Below, piece by piece: positions 44,990 through 54,302 of a stretch of 64,000 bases of DNA. The DNA comes from an uncultured Bacteroidota bacterium (lineage in GTDB: Bacteria; Bacteroidota; Bacteroidia; Flavobacteriales; Flavobacteriaceae): positions 1 to 64,000 of the forward strand of contig CACJQM010000003.1 of the NCBI GenBank assembly GCA_902595555.1. Direction: 5' to 3'. The notes beneath the pieces were generated by a model. The model ran no database searches. It saw nothing but the letters and a program-made list of their open reading frames with translations, and was not told the origin of the DNA. The position numbers were made by a program, and so were the translations under genes. Numbering within the stretch: position 1 is the first letter of the stretch; the number at the start of each line of letters is the position of its first letter.

Positions 44990-46354
44990 TTAGAAACCAA
45001 GGATAATTTTTGCTACGTAGAAAAACAAAAGAATACCAACAACATCATTTCCTGTGGTAATAAATGGTCCAGTAGCAATAGCTGGATCAATTCCAAACTT
45101 ATCGAGAATAATAGGCACGGAAGTTCCAATAAGTGCAGCTACTATCATTACTAAAACCATAGATGATGAAATCGCAATACTCATTTCAAGTGATTGATTT
45201 ATTATCATACCAAAAAGAATAAGTATTAAACTTAATATGAGTCCATTAATTATTGTTAAGCCAATTTCTTTGATTAGCCTTGAAATTAAGCTACCTTTTA
45301 TTACATCATTAGCTAATCCTTGTACAACAATTGCTGAGGATTGAACCCCAACATTTCCTGCCATTGCAGCAATCAAAGGAGTATAAAAAAATAAAGCTCG
45401 AAGTTCTTTAGAGCCCATTATGCTTTCAAAACTTTCTAATATAAATACACTACCTAATCCACCAAATAGACCTAAAATTAACCATAGTAATCTTGCCTTA
45501 GTTAAATCGAAAATTGAATCATCTGCTTCAACATCTTCAGAAATACCTGCAGCCAATCGATAATCTTCTTCAGCCTCATCTTTTATATAATCAACTATAT
45601 CATCAATTGTAATCCTTCCTAATAATTCAATATTATCATTGACAACAGGTATGGCTTCTAAATCATACTTTGACATTAATTTAGCTACCTCGTCTGCTGA
45701 ATCATTTACATGTACATAATCAACCTTTGGGATATAAATTGCTTGAATTTTGCTTTTTGAAGGAGATGTTATTAAATCCTTTAAGGATAATCTACCAATT
45801 AGTACTTTCTTTCTATTTAACACATAAATTGAGTGTACCCTTGTAATATCTTTTGCTTGACGTCTAATTTCTCTTAAACATTTTAAAACACTCCAATTTT
45901 CATTCACACTTATAAGTTCCTTGGCCATTAATCCTCCAGCTGTATCATCTTCATAATTTAAAAGCTCTCTAATATTTTCAGTTTTACTCTCATCTTTTAT
46001 AAATGAAATAACTTTTTCTTGTTTATCATCAGGCAGATCTGAAAGTATGTCAACTGCATCATCACTATCAAGTTCTTTTATTTCACCTGCAATTTCTTTA
46101 ACTGATAACGCATCTAATATTTTTTCTCTAACATCTTCATCAACTTCTGTAAGCACATCAGATGTTTTATCACTATCAATCAGCTTAATTAAATATACTC
46201 TCTGATTAAAATCTAATTCATTAATTATTTCGGCAAGATCTGCATAGTGAATTCCATCAACTATTTTTTTAATCTCTTTATTTTTTTTTGAGGAAATAAG
46301 TTGACTAATTTCTTGAATGATTTCTTTAGAAAGTTCAAATGTTTTCATTGTCAA
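44990..46354 (-). CDS. mgtE: Magnesium transporter MgtE
   Basis: Homodimeric Mg2+ channel. Seen: cytoplasmic N domain rich in acidic residues (ELDSDDAVDILSDLPDDKQ), paired CBS domains (about 135-260), a plug helix, and five membrane spans from about residue 285, including TPLIAAMAGNVGVQSSAIVVQG and GTSVPIILDKFGIDPAIATGPF. Length of 454 is typical. Two ATGs (46354, 46348) are possible; both overlap the end of rsmA. Confidence 0.95.
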   Translation of the reverse strand: MTMKTFELSKEIIQEISQLISSKKNKEIKKIVDGIHYADLAEIINELDFNQRVYLIKLIDSDKTSDVLTEVDEDVREKILDALSVKEIAGEIKELDSDDAVDILSDLPDDKQEKVISFIKDESKTENIRELLNYEDDTAGGLMAKELISVNENWSVLKCLREIRRQAKDITRVHSIYVLNRKKVLIGRLSLKDLITSPSKSKIQAIYIPKVDYVHVNDSADEVAKLMSKYDLEAIPVVNDNIELLGRITIDDIVDYIKDEAEEDYRLAAGISEDVEADDSIFDLTKARLLWLILGLFGGLGSVFILESFESIMGSKELRALFFYTPLIAAMAGNVGVQSSAIVVQGLANDVIKGSLISRLIKEIGLTIINGLILSLILILFGMIINQSLEMSIAISSSMVLVMIVAALIGTSVPIILDKFGIDPAIATGPFITTGNDVVGILLFFYVAKIILGF

Positions 46355-47108
46355 CCAAATTTGTTAAATAAATAAAGTCTGAAACACTCAGTTGTTCCGG
46401 TCTTTTTGCAAAGATAGTGTCTTCTTTTTTAATATCAGGTATATTGAATATCTTAAGGCTATTCCTAAGAGTTTTTCTTCTTTGACCAAAGGATTGTTTT
46501 ACAATTTTCTTAAAAAGAATTTCATCACAATTAATTGTATCAGTTTTCTTACTTATTTTGATAACTGCTGAATCTACTTTAGGAATTGGTAAAAAAGACT
46601 GAGGCTTAATCTTTTTCATCATTTTAACCTCATAAAATGCTTGGATTAAGACGGATAAAATTCCATATTTTTTTGTTCCATAATTTGAGCATATTCTCTC
46701 TGCAACTTCATATTGAAACATACCAATCATTTCGTTTACTATATTTTTGTTTTCGTAAATCTTAAATAATATTTGTGAGGAAATATTATAAGGGAAATTA
46801 CCAATAATTGATAGTGGTTGTTTAAATGAATTTAGATTAATATTAAGGATGTCACCATTAATTAAATGTTTCTCAATATTTGGGTATTTGTTTTTTAAAT
46901 ATGAAACACATTCTTCATCAATTTCAACAAATTTTATTTCCTTGTTAGAAATTCTTAAAAGATACTTTGTTAAAATTCCTTTACCAGGGCCAATTTCTAT
47001 TATTGTTTTTGTTTTGGAATCAGATAAAAAAGAAACGATGTCTTTAGCTATATTATCATCTGTCAAAAAGTTTTGACCAAATTTTCTTTTAGGTTTCAAA
47101 AAATTCAA
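46335..47108 (-). CDS. rsmA: 16S rRNA dimethyladenosine transferase RsmA/KsgA
   Basis: Methylates the two adjacent adenosines near the 3' end of 16S rRNA. Seen: KRKFGQNFLTDDNIAKDI near the N-terminus, SAM-binding IEIGPGKGILT, and the catalytic NFPYNISSQILFKI (NxPY motif). The C-terminal domain includes RRKTLRNSLK. Length of 257 is normal. Its end overlaps the mgtE start by up to 20 nt; serS lies 8 nt upstream. Confidence 0.96.
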   Translation of the reverse strand: MNFLKPKRKFGQNFLTDDNIAKDIVSFLSDSKTKTIIEIGPGKGILTKYLLRISNKEIKFVEIDEECVSYLKNKYPNIEKHLINGDILNINLNSFKQPLSIIGNFPYNISSQILFKIYENKNIVNEMIGMFQYEVAERICSNYGTKKYGILSVLIQAFYEVKMMKKIKPQSFLPIPKVDSAVIKISKKTDTINCDEILFKKIVKQSFGQRRKTLRNSLKIFNIPDIKKEDTIFAKRPEQLSVSDFIYLTNLVDNENI

Positions 47109-47116
47109 ATATATCT

Positions 47117-48385
47117 CTAAGATATAAATTTAAAACCTGTGTATTTATGTAGAATTTTTGGAATTTTAATCCCCTCAGGTGAGTTGTTGTTTTCAACAAT
47201 AGCAGCTACTATTCTTGGTAGCGCTAATGCACTACCGTTCAAAGTGTGAGCAAGTTTTTTTTCTTTTTCATTAATTCTTACTCTTAATTTTAAACGGTTG
47301 GATTGATAAGTTTCAAAATTTGATATAGAACTAACTTCAAGCCATTTTTTTTGACCTTTTGAATATACTTCAAAATCATAAGTTAGTGCCGATGTAAAAC
47401 CTAAATCACCTCCACATAGCCTCAGTATTCTGAAAGGTAATTCTAATTCTTCAAGAATATTTTTTACATGTTCAACCATCTCATCTAATACTTTATATGA
47501 ATCCTCGGGTTTTTCAATTCTGACAATTTCAACTTTATCAAATTGATGTAGCCTATTTAGACCTCTAACATCTTTTCCATAACTTCCTGCTTCACGTCTA
47601 AAACATGGTGTATAGCCTGTAAGCTTAATTGGTAAATCTGAGGAGTTAATTATACTGTCTCTATAGAAATTTGTTATTGGAACTTCAGCAGTTGGAATCA
47701 AATATAGATTATCATTACTGATATGATACATTTGTCCTTCTTTATCTGGTAATTGTCCAGTTGCGAAAGCAGAATCTTCATTTACCAAAATTGGAGGTTG
47801 AACTTCAGTATAACCTGATGATGTATTTTTATCTAAGAAATAATTAATTAATGCTCTTTGCAAGGCAGCCCCTTTACCTTTATAGACAGGAAAACCTGAT
47901 CCAGTTACTTTATTTCCTAATTCAAAATCAACAATATTGTATTCTTCACAAATATCCCAGTGCTCATCAAGTTTTTCATCACTTATTTTGAAGGCGCTTT
48001 CAAATATAATTTCATTATCTTTTTCACTTGTACCTTTTTTTACTAGCTCATTCGGAATATTTGGTATTGAGCAAAGTAATTCTTGAAGATCATCGTTATT
48101 ACTATTTAATAAATCCTGTAATAGTTTAACTTCAGGCTTTATTTTTTCGACACTCTTTTTTAATTCATTGGCTTCCTCAACTTTACCATTTTTAAATAAT
48201 TCACCTATTTGTTTTGATAAATTATTAACCTTTGAAAGTAATGCATCTAATTTTGTTTGTTGCTTTTTCCTATTTTCATTAAAATCAATAATTTTTTTTA
48301 AATCAGAGGAGTAGTCTTTATTCCTTTTTTTAAGACTATCAACAACTTTTAAGAAGTTTTCTTTTATAAAGTCAACTTGTAGCAT
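47117..48385 (-). CDS. serS: Seryl-tRNA synthetase
   Basis: Class II synthetase charging tRNA-Ser. Seen: N-terminal long coiled-coil arm (about 30-100), motif 2 with FRREAGSYGKDVRGLNRLHQFDKVE, and motif 3 with LNGSALALPRIVAAIVENN. Length of 422 matches the family. It lies in a minus-strand run with ribF, pth and rplY upstream and rsmA downstream. Confidence 0.97.
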   Translation of the reverse strand: MLQVDFIKENFLKVVDSLKKRNKDYSSDLKKIIDFNENRKKQQTKLDALLSKVNNLSKQIGELFKNGKVEEANELKKSVEKIKPEVKLLQDLLNSNNDDLQELLCSIPNIPNELVKKGTSEKDNEIIFESAFKISDEKLDEHWDICEEYNIVDFELGNKVTGSGFPVYKGKGAALQRALINYFLDKNTSSGYTEVQPPILVNEDSAFATGQLPDKEGQMYHISNDNLYLIPTAEVPITNFYRDSIINSSDLPIKLTGYTPCFRREAGSYGKDVRGLNRLHQFDKVEIVRIEKPEDSYKVLDEMVEHVKNILEELELPFRILRLCGGDLGFTSALTYDFEVYSKGQKKWLEVSSISNFETYQSNRLKLRVRINEKEKKLAHTLNGSALALPRIVAAIVENNNSPEGIKIPKILHKYTGFKFIS

Positions 48386-48398
48386 ATTATTAACAAAA

Positions 48399-49331
48399 CT
48401 AATTATTATATGTTGAATTTATGTGCTTAATGCAATTTTCTCGATCGTCGATTAGTTGATTTTTTAACTCTTCAGCATTATCAAACTTAATTTCATCTCT
48501 TATAAATTTCAAAAATTCAATTCTAATATTTTTGTCATATAAATCTCTATTAAAATCAAAAATATTAACCTCGATAGTTTTTTCGTTAGATCCAAAAGTG
48601 GGATTATAACCGATATTCATCATTCCATGAAATTTATTTTTTTCAAAAAAACAACTAACAAGATAAACACCATTTTTAGGTATTATTTTATATTTCTCTG
48701 CTATATTAATATTAGCTGTAGGAAATCCAATAGATTTTCCGATGGATTTACCCTTAACAACAATACCATTGATATTAAAATTATATCCTAAATAATTATT
48801 ACAAACATCAATATTGCCATCATCTATCGCATTTCTAATTTTAGTAGAGCTAATTTTAATTTTTTCAACTTCAAAAGCTTTTATTTCAACCACTTCAAAA
48901 TCATATTTTATACTAAAATCTTTCAAAACATGAATATCAGCTGATCGGTTTTTGCCAAACCTGTGATTATATCCAACTATGATTTTTTTTAGATTTAAAT
49001 TATTAACTAGTAGCTTAATAAATTCCTCTGCACCCATTTCAGAAAATGATTTATTAAAGTTTTGAATAATTAATTCATCAAGATCAAGCTCAGAAAATAT
49101 TTGAATTTTTTCATCAATAGTACTTATTGATTTAATTTTTTTAGAACTAACGATATTTCTTGGATGGGGAAAAAAAGTTAGAATTATAGATTTAAGGTCA
49201 TGTTTTTTTGATTCACTAGTTAATTTTGAAATGATTGTTCTGTGCCCCTGATGAATCCCGTCAAATGTTCCTAATGTTAAAATACTTGGATGACTTGAAA
49301 GTGCATTTTTTAAGCCTTTTGTAACCTTCAT
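48399..49331 (-). CDS. ribF: Bifunctional riboflavin kinase / FAD synthetase
   Basis: Makes FMN and then FAD. Seen: the nucleotidyltransferase domain with LGTFDGIHQGHRTII and VGYNHRFGKNRSADI, and the kinase domain starting GKSIGKSIGFPTANI followed by KNGVYLVSCFF and MNIGYNPTFG. Length of 310 is normal. Its start codon is adjacent to the stop of pth with no gap. Confidence 0.96.
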   Translation of the reverse strand: MKVTKGLKNALSSHPSILTLGTFDGIHQGHRTIISKLTSESKKHDLKSIILTFFPHPRNIVSSKKIKSISTIDEKIQIFSELDLDELIIQNFNKSFSEMGAEEFIKLLVNNLNLKKIIVGYNHRFGKNRSADIHVLKDFSIKYDFEVVEIKAFEVEKIKISSTKIRNAIDDGNIDVCNNYLGYNFNINGIVVKGKSIGKSIGFPTANINIAEKYKIIPKNGVYLVSCFFEKNKFHGMMNIGYNPTFGSNEKTIEVNIFDFNRDLYDKNIRIEFLKFIRDEIKFDNAEELKNQLIDDRENCIKHINSTYNN

Positions 49332-49940
49332 CTAATTGTATTTATTCATTGTAAAGTCTAAACCTTGTTTGATTGATGAAAAAATAATTTCAACATTTTT
49401 ATCGATAAGGTGTCTAAGATTATTGGACTCTTCATTATTCCATTTACTCAGAACAAAATCAACTTGATCTTTCTTTTTAAAATTATTTCCAATACCAAAT
49501 CGTAACCTTGAAAAATTTGAAGTATTTAATGAATTTGCTATGTCTTTTAATCCGTTGTGCCCACCATTGGAACCTGAAGCTTTAAGCCTAGATTTACCAA
49601 AATTGATATTTAAATCATCTACGACGACTATTAAGTTATTAATGTGAATTTTTTCTTTTTTTAGCCAGTATACAACAGCTTTACCACTTAAATTCATGAA
49701 GGTATTTGGCTTCAACAATACAAGTTGTTTCCCAGCATATTTTGATTTCAAAATATCTCCATGCTTAGCGGAATTGAATGTTCCTTTTAAAATTATACCT
49801 AGCTGATCAACTATGTCAAATCCAATATTATGACGAGTATTTTTATATTCTTCACCAATATTACCGAGGCCCACAATAAGAAACTTTTTATTATTGGAAG
49901 TAGCACTAGTTTTTCTAAAATATTTGAATATTGAGAACAA
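49332..49940 (-). CDS. pth: Peptidyl-tRNA hydrolase
   Basis: Recycles peptidyl-tRNA. Seen: GLGNIGEEYKNTRHNIGFDI with the catalytic histidine, KPNTFMNLSG, and the VVDDLNINFGKSRLKASGSNGGHNG segment carrying the catalytic aspartate and RNA-contact residues. An extra lead of about 18 residues (MFSIFKYFRKTSATSNNK) precedes the usual start. Seventy-one bases separate it from rplY and hold no feature I can identify. Confidence 0.95.
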   Translation of the reverse strand: MFSIFKYFRKTSATSNNKKFLIVGLGNIGEEYKNTRHNIGFDIVDQLGIILKGTFNSAKHGDILKSKYAGKQLVLLKPNTFMNLSGKAVVYWLKKEKIHINNLIVVVDDLNINFGKSRLKASGSNGGHNGLKDIANSLNTSNFSRLRFGIGNNFKKKDQVDFVLSKWNNEESNNLRHLIDKNVEIIFSSIKQGLDFTMNKYN

Positions 49941-50011
49941 AGTCTTTAAAATTTACAATAAAAATATAAAAGCTTTTCAAGCTTAAATAATTATAAAAGA
50001 ATTTACAGTAT

Positions 50012-50710
50012 TTATCCTTCTTTATTCTCAGATTCAGCAGGTTTATCTCCAGTCTCCTTATTTTCAGACTTTTCAGCTCCTTCAGCTCCTTCTTCACTTT
50101 CTTCACCTTCTTCACCTTCTTCACCTTCTTCACCTTCTTCATCAGTGCTAAGTGATAGAGACGCTCTTGACATCTTAACTTGACATACAACCATATTTTC
50201 TGGATGTACAAAGCTATAATTATCATTTAATAAATCTTGAATAGTTACCTTATCATTAAGATTAAGATTAGAAATATCTACAGAAATAAAATCAGGAAGA
50301 TTTTTTGGTAATGCTTTTACATAGAGTTTTCTTTTGTTTTTGAAAAGAAGACCTCCCTCTAATCTAACACCTGGAGCATTACCACTAAACTTAACAGGTA
50401 TTGTCATATTAATCTCCTTATTTTCAAATAATTGGAAAAAATCTATATGTAAGATTTTCTCAGTAACAGGGTGAAATTGAATATCTTGTATTATAGCATT
50501 AATTTCTTCTTTACCATCTAGTGAAATGATCACAGTGTGAGCATTTGGTGTATAAACTAATTTAGAAAAACTGATTTCATCTGCTGAAAAATGCACTGGT
50601 TTTTCCCCACCGTATACTACGCAAGGAACCTTTCCAGCATTACGCAAGGCTTTGGTCGATGACTTCCCTACGCTTTCTCTTTGAGATCCATTGATTGTGA
50701 TTGATTTCAT
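50012..50710 (-). CDS. rplY: 50S ribosomal protein L25 (Ctc form) with acidic tail
   Basis: Binds 5S rRNA. Seen: the L25 domain ([34 protein letters not shown]), the C-terminal TL5 domain with [19 protein letters not shown], and a long acidic tail from about residue 187, made mainly of [22 protein letters not shown]. The tail comes from a 9-nt tandem repeat in the gene. Its start lies 6 nt after the prs stop, so the two are in one operon. Confidence 0.95.
   Translation of the reverse strand: MKSITINGSQRESVGKSSTKALRNAGKVPCVVYGGEKPVHFSADEISFSKLVYTPNAHTVIISLDGKEEINAIIQDIQFHPVTEKILHIDFFQLFENKEINMTIPVKFSGNAPGVRLEGGLLFKNKRKLYVKALPKNLPDFISVDISNLNLNDKVTIQDLLNDNYSFVHPENMVVCQVKMSRASLSLSTDEEGEEGEEGEEGEESEEGAEGAEKSENKETGDKPAESENKEG
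50092..50145 (-). repeat. 9-nt tandem repeat encoding the acidic tail of L25
   Basis: Four exact copies of CTTCACCTT on the plus strand (50101-50136), with decayed copies at each side. On the coding strand this gives repeated Glu-Gly-Glu. The copy number is likely to vary by slippage. Confidence 0.85.
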
Positions 50711-50716
50711 GATATT

Positions 50717-51658
50717 TTATTTTATAAAAAATGAATTTATTGATTTATTACTATTTACATTATGCATTACATCGGCAAATAATTTTGCACATGAAAGCAC
50801 TTTAACTTTGCTAGATTTTTTTTCTTGAGCGATAGAATCTGTAACTATCAATTCTTTTAACTTTGATTTTTCTATATTTTCATAGGCTTTTCCAGAAAGT
50901 ATACCATGAGTGCATATAGCTCTAACTGATTTTGCACCTCTTTCAACCATTAAATCTGCAGCTTTAGTAAGGGTTCCTGCAGTATCTACCATATCATCTA
51001 CAATGATGACATTTTTTCCTTCAACTTTACCAATTAGTTCCATGTGAGAGACTACATTGGCTTTCTTTCTTTGCTTATAGCAAATAACTACATTACTTTT
51101 TAAAAATCTTGAGTAGGCATATGCTCTTTTAGAACCACCCATATCAGGTGATGCAATTGTAAGTTTATTTAAGTTTAATGATTGAATATATGGAATAAAA
51201 ATAGTTGATGCATAAAGGTGGTCTACCGGTTTTTCAAAGAATCCTTGTATTTGATCAGCATGTAAATCCATTGTAATTAATCTTGTTGCACCTGCAGCTT
51301 CAATTAGATTAGCTATTAATTTTGCACCAATAGGGACTCTTGGTTTATCCTTACGATCTTGTCTAGCCCAACCAAAATATGGTATTACAGCTGTAATATG
51401 TCTAGCTGAGGACCTTTTGGCAGCATCTATCATTAATAGAAGTTCCATCAAGTTTTCAGAGTTTGGCTGTGTTGAACCTATAATAAAAAGTCTCGCTCCT
51501 CTAACAGATTCCTCAAATGATGGTTGAAATTCCCCATCACTATAGTGAGAAAAATTCACATTACCTAGTTCAGCTCCAAAATGTTTAGCAATTTTTTTTG
51601 AAAGCTCTGTGCTTTGAGTGCATGAAAAGATTTTTGCTATTGGTTCCTGATTTGCCAT
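50717..51658 (-). CDS. prs: Ribose-phosphate pyrophosphokinase
   Basis: Makes PRPP for purine, pyrimidine and histidine pathways. Seen: FSHYSDGEFQPSFEESVRG, the DRKDKPRVPIGAKLIANL flexible loop, MDLHADQIQGFF and the PRPP-binding motif IIVDDMVDTAGTLTKAA. Length of 313 is typical. A TAAATTTG box on the minus strand lies 17 nt before the start. Confidence 0.97.
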   Translation of the reverse strand: MANQEPIAKIFSCTQSTELSKKIAKHFGAELGNVNFSHYSDGEFQPSFEESVRGARLFIIGSTQPNSENLMELLLMIDAAKRSSARHITAVIPYFGWARQDRKDKPRVPIGAKLIANLIEAAGATRLITMDLHADQIQGFFEKPVDHLYASTIFIPYIQSLNLNKLTIASPDMGGSKRAYAYSRFLKSNVVICYKQRKKANVVSHMELIGKVEGKNVIIVDDMVDTAGTLTKAADLMVERGAKSVRAICTHGILSGKAYENIEKSKLKELIVTDSIAQEKKSSKVKVLSCAKLFADVMHNVNSNKSINSFFIK

Positions 51659-51674
51659 ATTTTTTAATGGGGGT

Positions 51675-51682
51675 CAAATTTA
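51675..51682 (-). promoter_or_regulatory. Candidate -7 box for prs
   Basis: The minus strand reads TAAATTTG, an exact TAnnTTTG match, placing the transcript start within about 10 nt of the prs start codon. No clear -33 element. Confidence 0.45.
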
Positions 51683-51722
51683 ATAATATTTTGGTAGAAA
51701 TGATTAAAAACAAAACTTTTTA

Positions 51723-51730
51723 TAAATTTG
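51723..51730 (+). promoter_or_regulatory. Candidate -7 box for tRNA-Leu
   Basis: TAAATTTG, an exact TAnnTTTG match, ends 9 nt before the mature 5' end of tRNA-Leu. This is the spacing expected for a tRNA promoter. No clear -33 TTG at normal distance. Confidence 0.5.
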
Positions 51731-51739
51731 GCCTCCATT

Positions 51740-51823
51740 GCTTCGGTGGCGGAATTGGTAGACGCGCTGGATTCAAAATCCAGTTCTGGCAACAGAGTGT
51801 GGGTTCGATTCCCACCCGAAGTA
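51740..51823 (+). tRNA. tRNA-Leu (anticodon CAA)
   Basis: An 84-nt class II tRNA: acceptor GCTTCGG pairs with CCGAAGT (first pair G-U), anticodon stem CTGGA/TCCAG with loop TTCAAAA (anticodon CAA), long variable arm typical of leucine, and T arm GTGGG/CCCAC with TTCGATT loop. Discriminator A; no CCA encoded. It reads UUG codons. Confidence 0.96.
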
Positions 51824-51877
51824 CAATTGTTAAATTATTAAGAACATTTCTAAATAATTTAACTAGTTTTGGTAAAA

Positions 51878-53233
51878 ATGAGAAGATTTAATATCCTATT
51901 TCCTCTGATCTTTGTCTTATGTGAAACAATCATTATAATTTTTGTTTCCTCACTGATGCACTTTTTGACATTTACAGAATGGTCTATTTACAATACTTTT
52001 ATTGTATTGTTTTGGGGAATAATTGTTCTATATACCAACTCATATAATATTGGGAGAGGTGTTTCATATTTAAATACCCTAAGACTAGCTTTAAAGTCAA
52101 TTTTTATCTTGTTTTCAGTTGTTGCTATAGCAAATTTGTTTGTCAATTATTATACTTTTTCAATTAAGTCTATATTTTTCGCATTATCAATTTTTACTTT
52201 CTCTGTAATTTCATTTAGAATGCTAACCCATTTCATTTTAGACAGTTACAGATCCTATGGCGGGAACATTACTAATGTTGCAATTTTTGGTTATGACAAA
52301 ATGGGCAAAAATTTTTATAAAACCATAATGCATAATAGACATCTGGGATATAGGTCTAAAGGGGTTTTTAGTTTAAAATCAAACAACCATAAATCAGAAA
52401 ATATTCCAGACCTAGGAACTTTTGATAACTTTTATAATAATTACAATAAATTTCAAGAGATATTTATTTCAACCAAAATCCCGTTTAGTTGTCAAAAAGA
52501 ATTGATTGATTTTTGTGATAAAAAATTCATACCAGTAAAATTATTACCTGAATTAGCCAATTATGAGTTTAAAAACTTCTTTATCAAAAAGCTTTATAAT
52601 ATTCCTGTTATTGATGTTAATCAGCTCCCATTAGACTTGTGGTATAATAAATTATTTAAAAGATTATTCGATATAATATTCTCACTATTTGTATTAATAT
52701 TTTTTGTTTCATGGATGTATGTAATTTTTGGTATAATTATTAAAATTCAATCAAGAGGCCCTATTCTCTTTATTCAAAGAAGACATGGTTTAGGTGGAAA
52801 AATATTTAAGTGCTTTAAATTTAGAACTATGGTTATAAATTCTGAAGGTGATACAAAGTTTGCAGATAATAATGATATTAGACTTACTAAATTTGGGAAG
52901 TTTTTAAGAATCTCCGCTCTTGATGAGATGCCTCAGTTTCTAAATGTACTTATTGGCAATATGTCTGTAGTCGGACCGCGACCACACCCTGTTAAATTAA
53001 ATGAAGAGTTTTTAGACAAGATTGATAAGTTTTCTAAAAGACATCAATTCAAACCTGGAATAACTGGACTTGCTCAAGTTCAGGGATTTCGTGGTAAAAT
53101 TTATACTTTTCATGATATGTCTTCCAGAGTTAGACTAGATAGATACTACTTTAAACATTGGTCAATATTTTATGACCTCAAGATATGTATCAAAACTTTT
53201 TTTGGAATATTATTATCAAGTTTTAACAAATAA
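51878..53233 (+). CDS. WcaJ-type undecaprenyl-phosphate sugar transferase
   Basis: Membrane enzyme that starts assembly of an exopolysaccharide or capsule unit by transferring a sugar phosphate to undecaprenyl phosphate. Seen: four N-terminal membrane spans, a cytoplasmic Rossmann-like domain (NVAIFGYDKMGKNFY), and the C-terminal transferase domain with a further hydrophobic hairpin (KRLFDIIFSLFVLIFFV), FKFRTM, LDEMPQFLNVLIGNMSVVGPRP and KPGITGLAQVQGFRG. An in-frame TTG at 51869 exists, but ATG at 51878 is preferred. It follows tRNA-Leu. The promoter of the metH operon overlaps its 3' end. Confidence 0.93.
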   Translation: MRRFNILFPLIFVLCETIIIIFVSSLMHFLTFTEWSIYNTFIVLFWGIIVLYTNSYNIGRGVSYLNTLRLALKSIFILFSVVAIANLFVNYYTFSIKSIFFALSIFTFSVISFRMLTHFILDSYRSYGGNITNVAIFGYDKMGKNFYKTIMHNRHLGYRSKGVFSLKSNNHKSENIPDLGTFDNFYNNYNKFQEIFISTKIPFSCQKELIDFCDKKFIPVKLLPELANYEFKNFFIKKLYNIPVIDVNQLPLDLWYNKLFKRLFDIIFSLFVLIFFVSWMYVIFGIIIKIQSRGPILFIQRRHGLGGKIFKCFKFRTMVINSEGDTKFADNNDIRLTKFGKFLRISALDEMPQFLNVLIGNMSVVGPRPHPVKLNEEFLDKIDKFSKRHQFKPGITGLAQVQGFRGKIYTFHDMSSRVRLDRYYFKHWSIFYDLKICIKTFFGILLSSFNK

Positions 53234-53235
53234 TT

Positions 53236-53243
53236 TATATTTG
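53236..53243 (+). promoter_or_regulatory. -7 box of the metH1-metH2-metF operon
   Basis: TATATTTG, an exact TAnnTTTG match, begins 2 nt after the stop codon of the sugar transferase. The expected transcript start (about 53249-53251) falls right at the 5' edge of the riboswitch. No -33 TTG at normal spacing. Confidence 0.55.
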
Positions 53244-53249
53244 CCCCAG

Positions 53250-53300
53250 ATTCGAGGTTAATTTGACTGATTGCTGCCTCTAAAAAACGTGCTAAAACAG
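53250..53300 (+). promoter_or_regulatory. SAM riboswitch of the SAM-II / SAM-V type
   Basis: The gap before metH1 holds a compact H-type pseudoknot. Stem P1 is GAGG (53254-53257) with CCTC (53277-53280). The 19-nt loop between them has the same length as in the known SAM-II aptamer and keeps its ATTGC. The 3' strand contains the hallmark GCTAAAA (53291-53297). Loop CTG (53267-53269) can pair with CAG (53298-53300), closing the pseudoknot directly against the ATG at 53301. When SAM binds, this should block initiation of methionine synthase. Comparison is from memory of the SAM-II consensus. Confidence 0.82.
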
Positions 53301-54302
53301 ATGAAAGATTATACAAAAATACTTCACGAAATTTTAGAAAAAAGAATCCTTGTCCTTGATGGAGCTATGGGTACCATGATTCAAGGCTACAACTTTTCTG
53401 AACAAGATTACAGAGGAAATAGGTTTAAAGATTATGAATATCTGTTAAAAGGTAATAATGATTTATTATCAATAACCCAGCCTAAGGCAATTAGAGAAAT
53501 ACACGAATCATTTCTCGAAGCAGGTGCAGATATTATTGAGACCAATACTTTTTCTTCAACGACAGTTGCAATGGCAGATTACCATATGGAAGATTTAGTT
53601 TATGAATTAAATTTTGAATCAGCTAAAATTGCAGTTCAGGCATGTAAAAAATTTACAGATTTAAATCCGCAAAAACCTAGGTTTGTTGCTGGTTCAATTG
53701 GACCAACAAATAAAACAGCATCCATGTCACCAGACGTTAATGATCCTGGATTCAGAGCCATTACTTTTGATGAGTTAGTTATTAGCTACAGCGAACAGAT
53801 TGAAGCTTTGATTGATGGTGGAGTTCATATATTATTAGTTGAAACAATTTTTGACACTCTCAATGCTAAAGCTGCTCTTTTTGCTATTTCAGGAGTTTTT
53901 GAAAAAATTGGTTATGAACTCCCTATCATGGTAAGTGGAACCATAACAGATGCAAGTGGAAGAACTCTTTCTGGCCAAACAACGGAAGCATTTATAACCT
54001 CACTTTCACATTTACCACTACTTACTATTGGTTTTAATTGTGCATTAGGGGCAGATTTAATGTTGCCATATATGAAAAGAGTAAGCAGATTTACAAATTT
54101 TTTCACAGCAGCTTTCCCAAATGCAGGATTACCAAATGCTTTTGGAGAATATGATGAATCATCATCGCAAATGGGAGAAAAAATTAGAAAATTTTTAGAT
54201 GAAGGTTGTGTTAATATTATTGGAGGTTGTTGTGGAACTACACCAGATCATATAAAAGTTATTACTGAAATAGTTAATGATTTTAAACCCAGAAAAAAAT
54301 GA
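53301..54302 (+). CDS. metH: Methionine synthase, homocysteine-binding subunit (split MetH, part 1)
   Basis: Homocysteine methyltransferase domain of a cobalamin-dependent methionine synthase encoded in two pieces. Seen: [30 protein letters not shown], and the zinc site with NCALGADL and the final [12 protein letters not shown]. The ATG at 53301 directly follows the riboswitch, and translating any earlier would run through it. The end overlaps part 2 by 4 nt (ATGA), so the two chains are coupled. Split metH is common in Flavobacteriia and is not a frameshift, since both parts have complete domains. Confidence 0.94.
   Translation: MKDYTKILHEILEKRILVLDGAMGTMIQGYNFSEQDYRGNRFKDYEYLLKGNNDLLSITQPKAIREIHESFLEAGADIIETNTFSSTTVAMADYHMEDLVYELNFESAKIAVQACKKFTDLNPQKPRFVAGSIGPTNKTASMSPDVNDPGFRAITFDELVISYSEQIEALIDGGVHILLVETIFDTLNAKAALFAISGVFEKIGYELPIMVSGTITDASGRTLSGQTTEAFITSLSHLPLLTIGFNCALGADLMLPYMKRVSRFTNFFTAAFPNAGLPNAFGEYDESSSQMGEKIRKFLDEGCVNIIGGCCGTTPDHIKVITEIVNDFKPRKK

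Noticed and set aside
50092-50145. Short regular repeats that could suggest a CRISPR array
   Set aside because: The 9-nt units have no spacers and lie in frame within the L25 coding sequence.
53271-53300. In-frame TTG start that would lengthen metH1 by 10 residues
   Set aside because: This stretch is the 3' half of the riboswitch; the ATG at 53301 gives the normal protein start.
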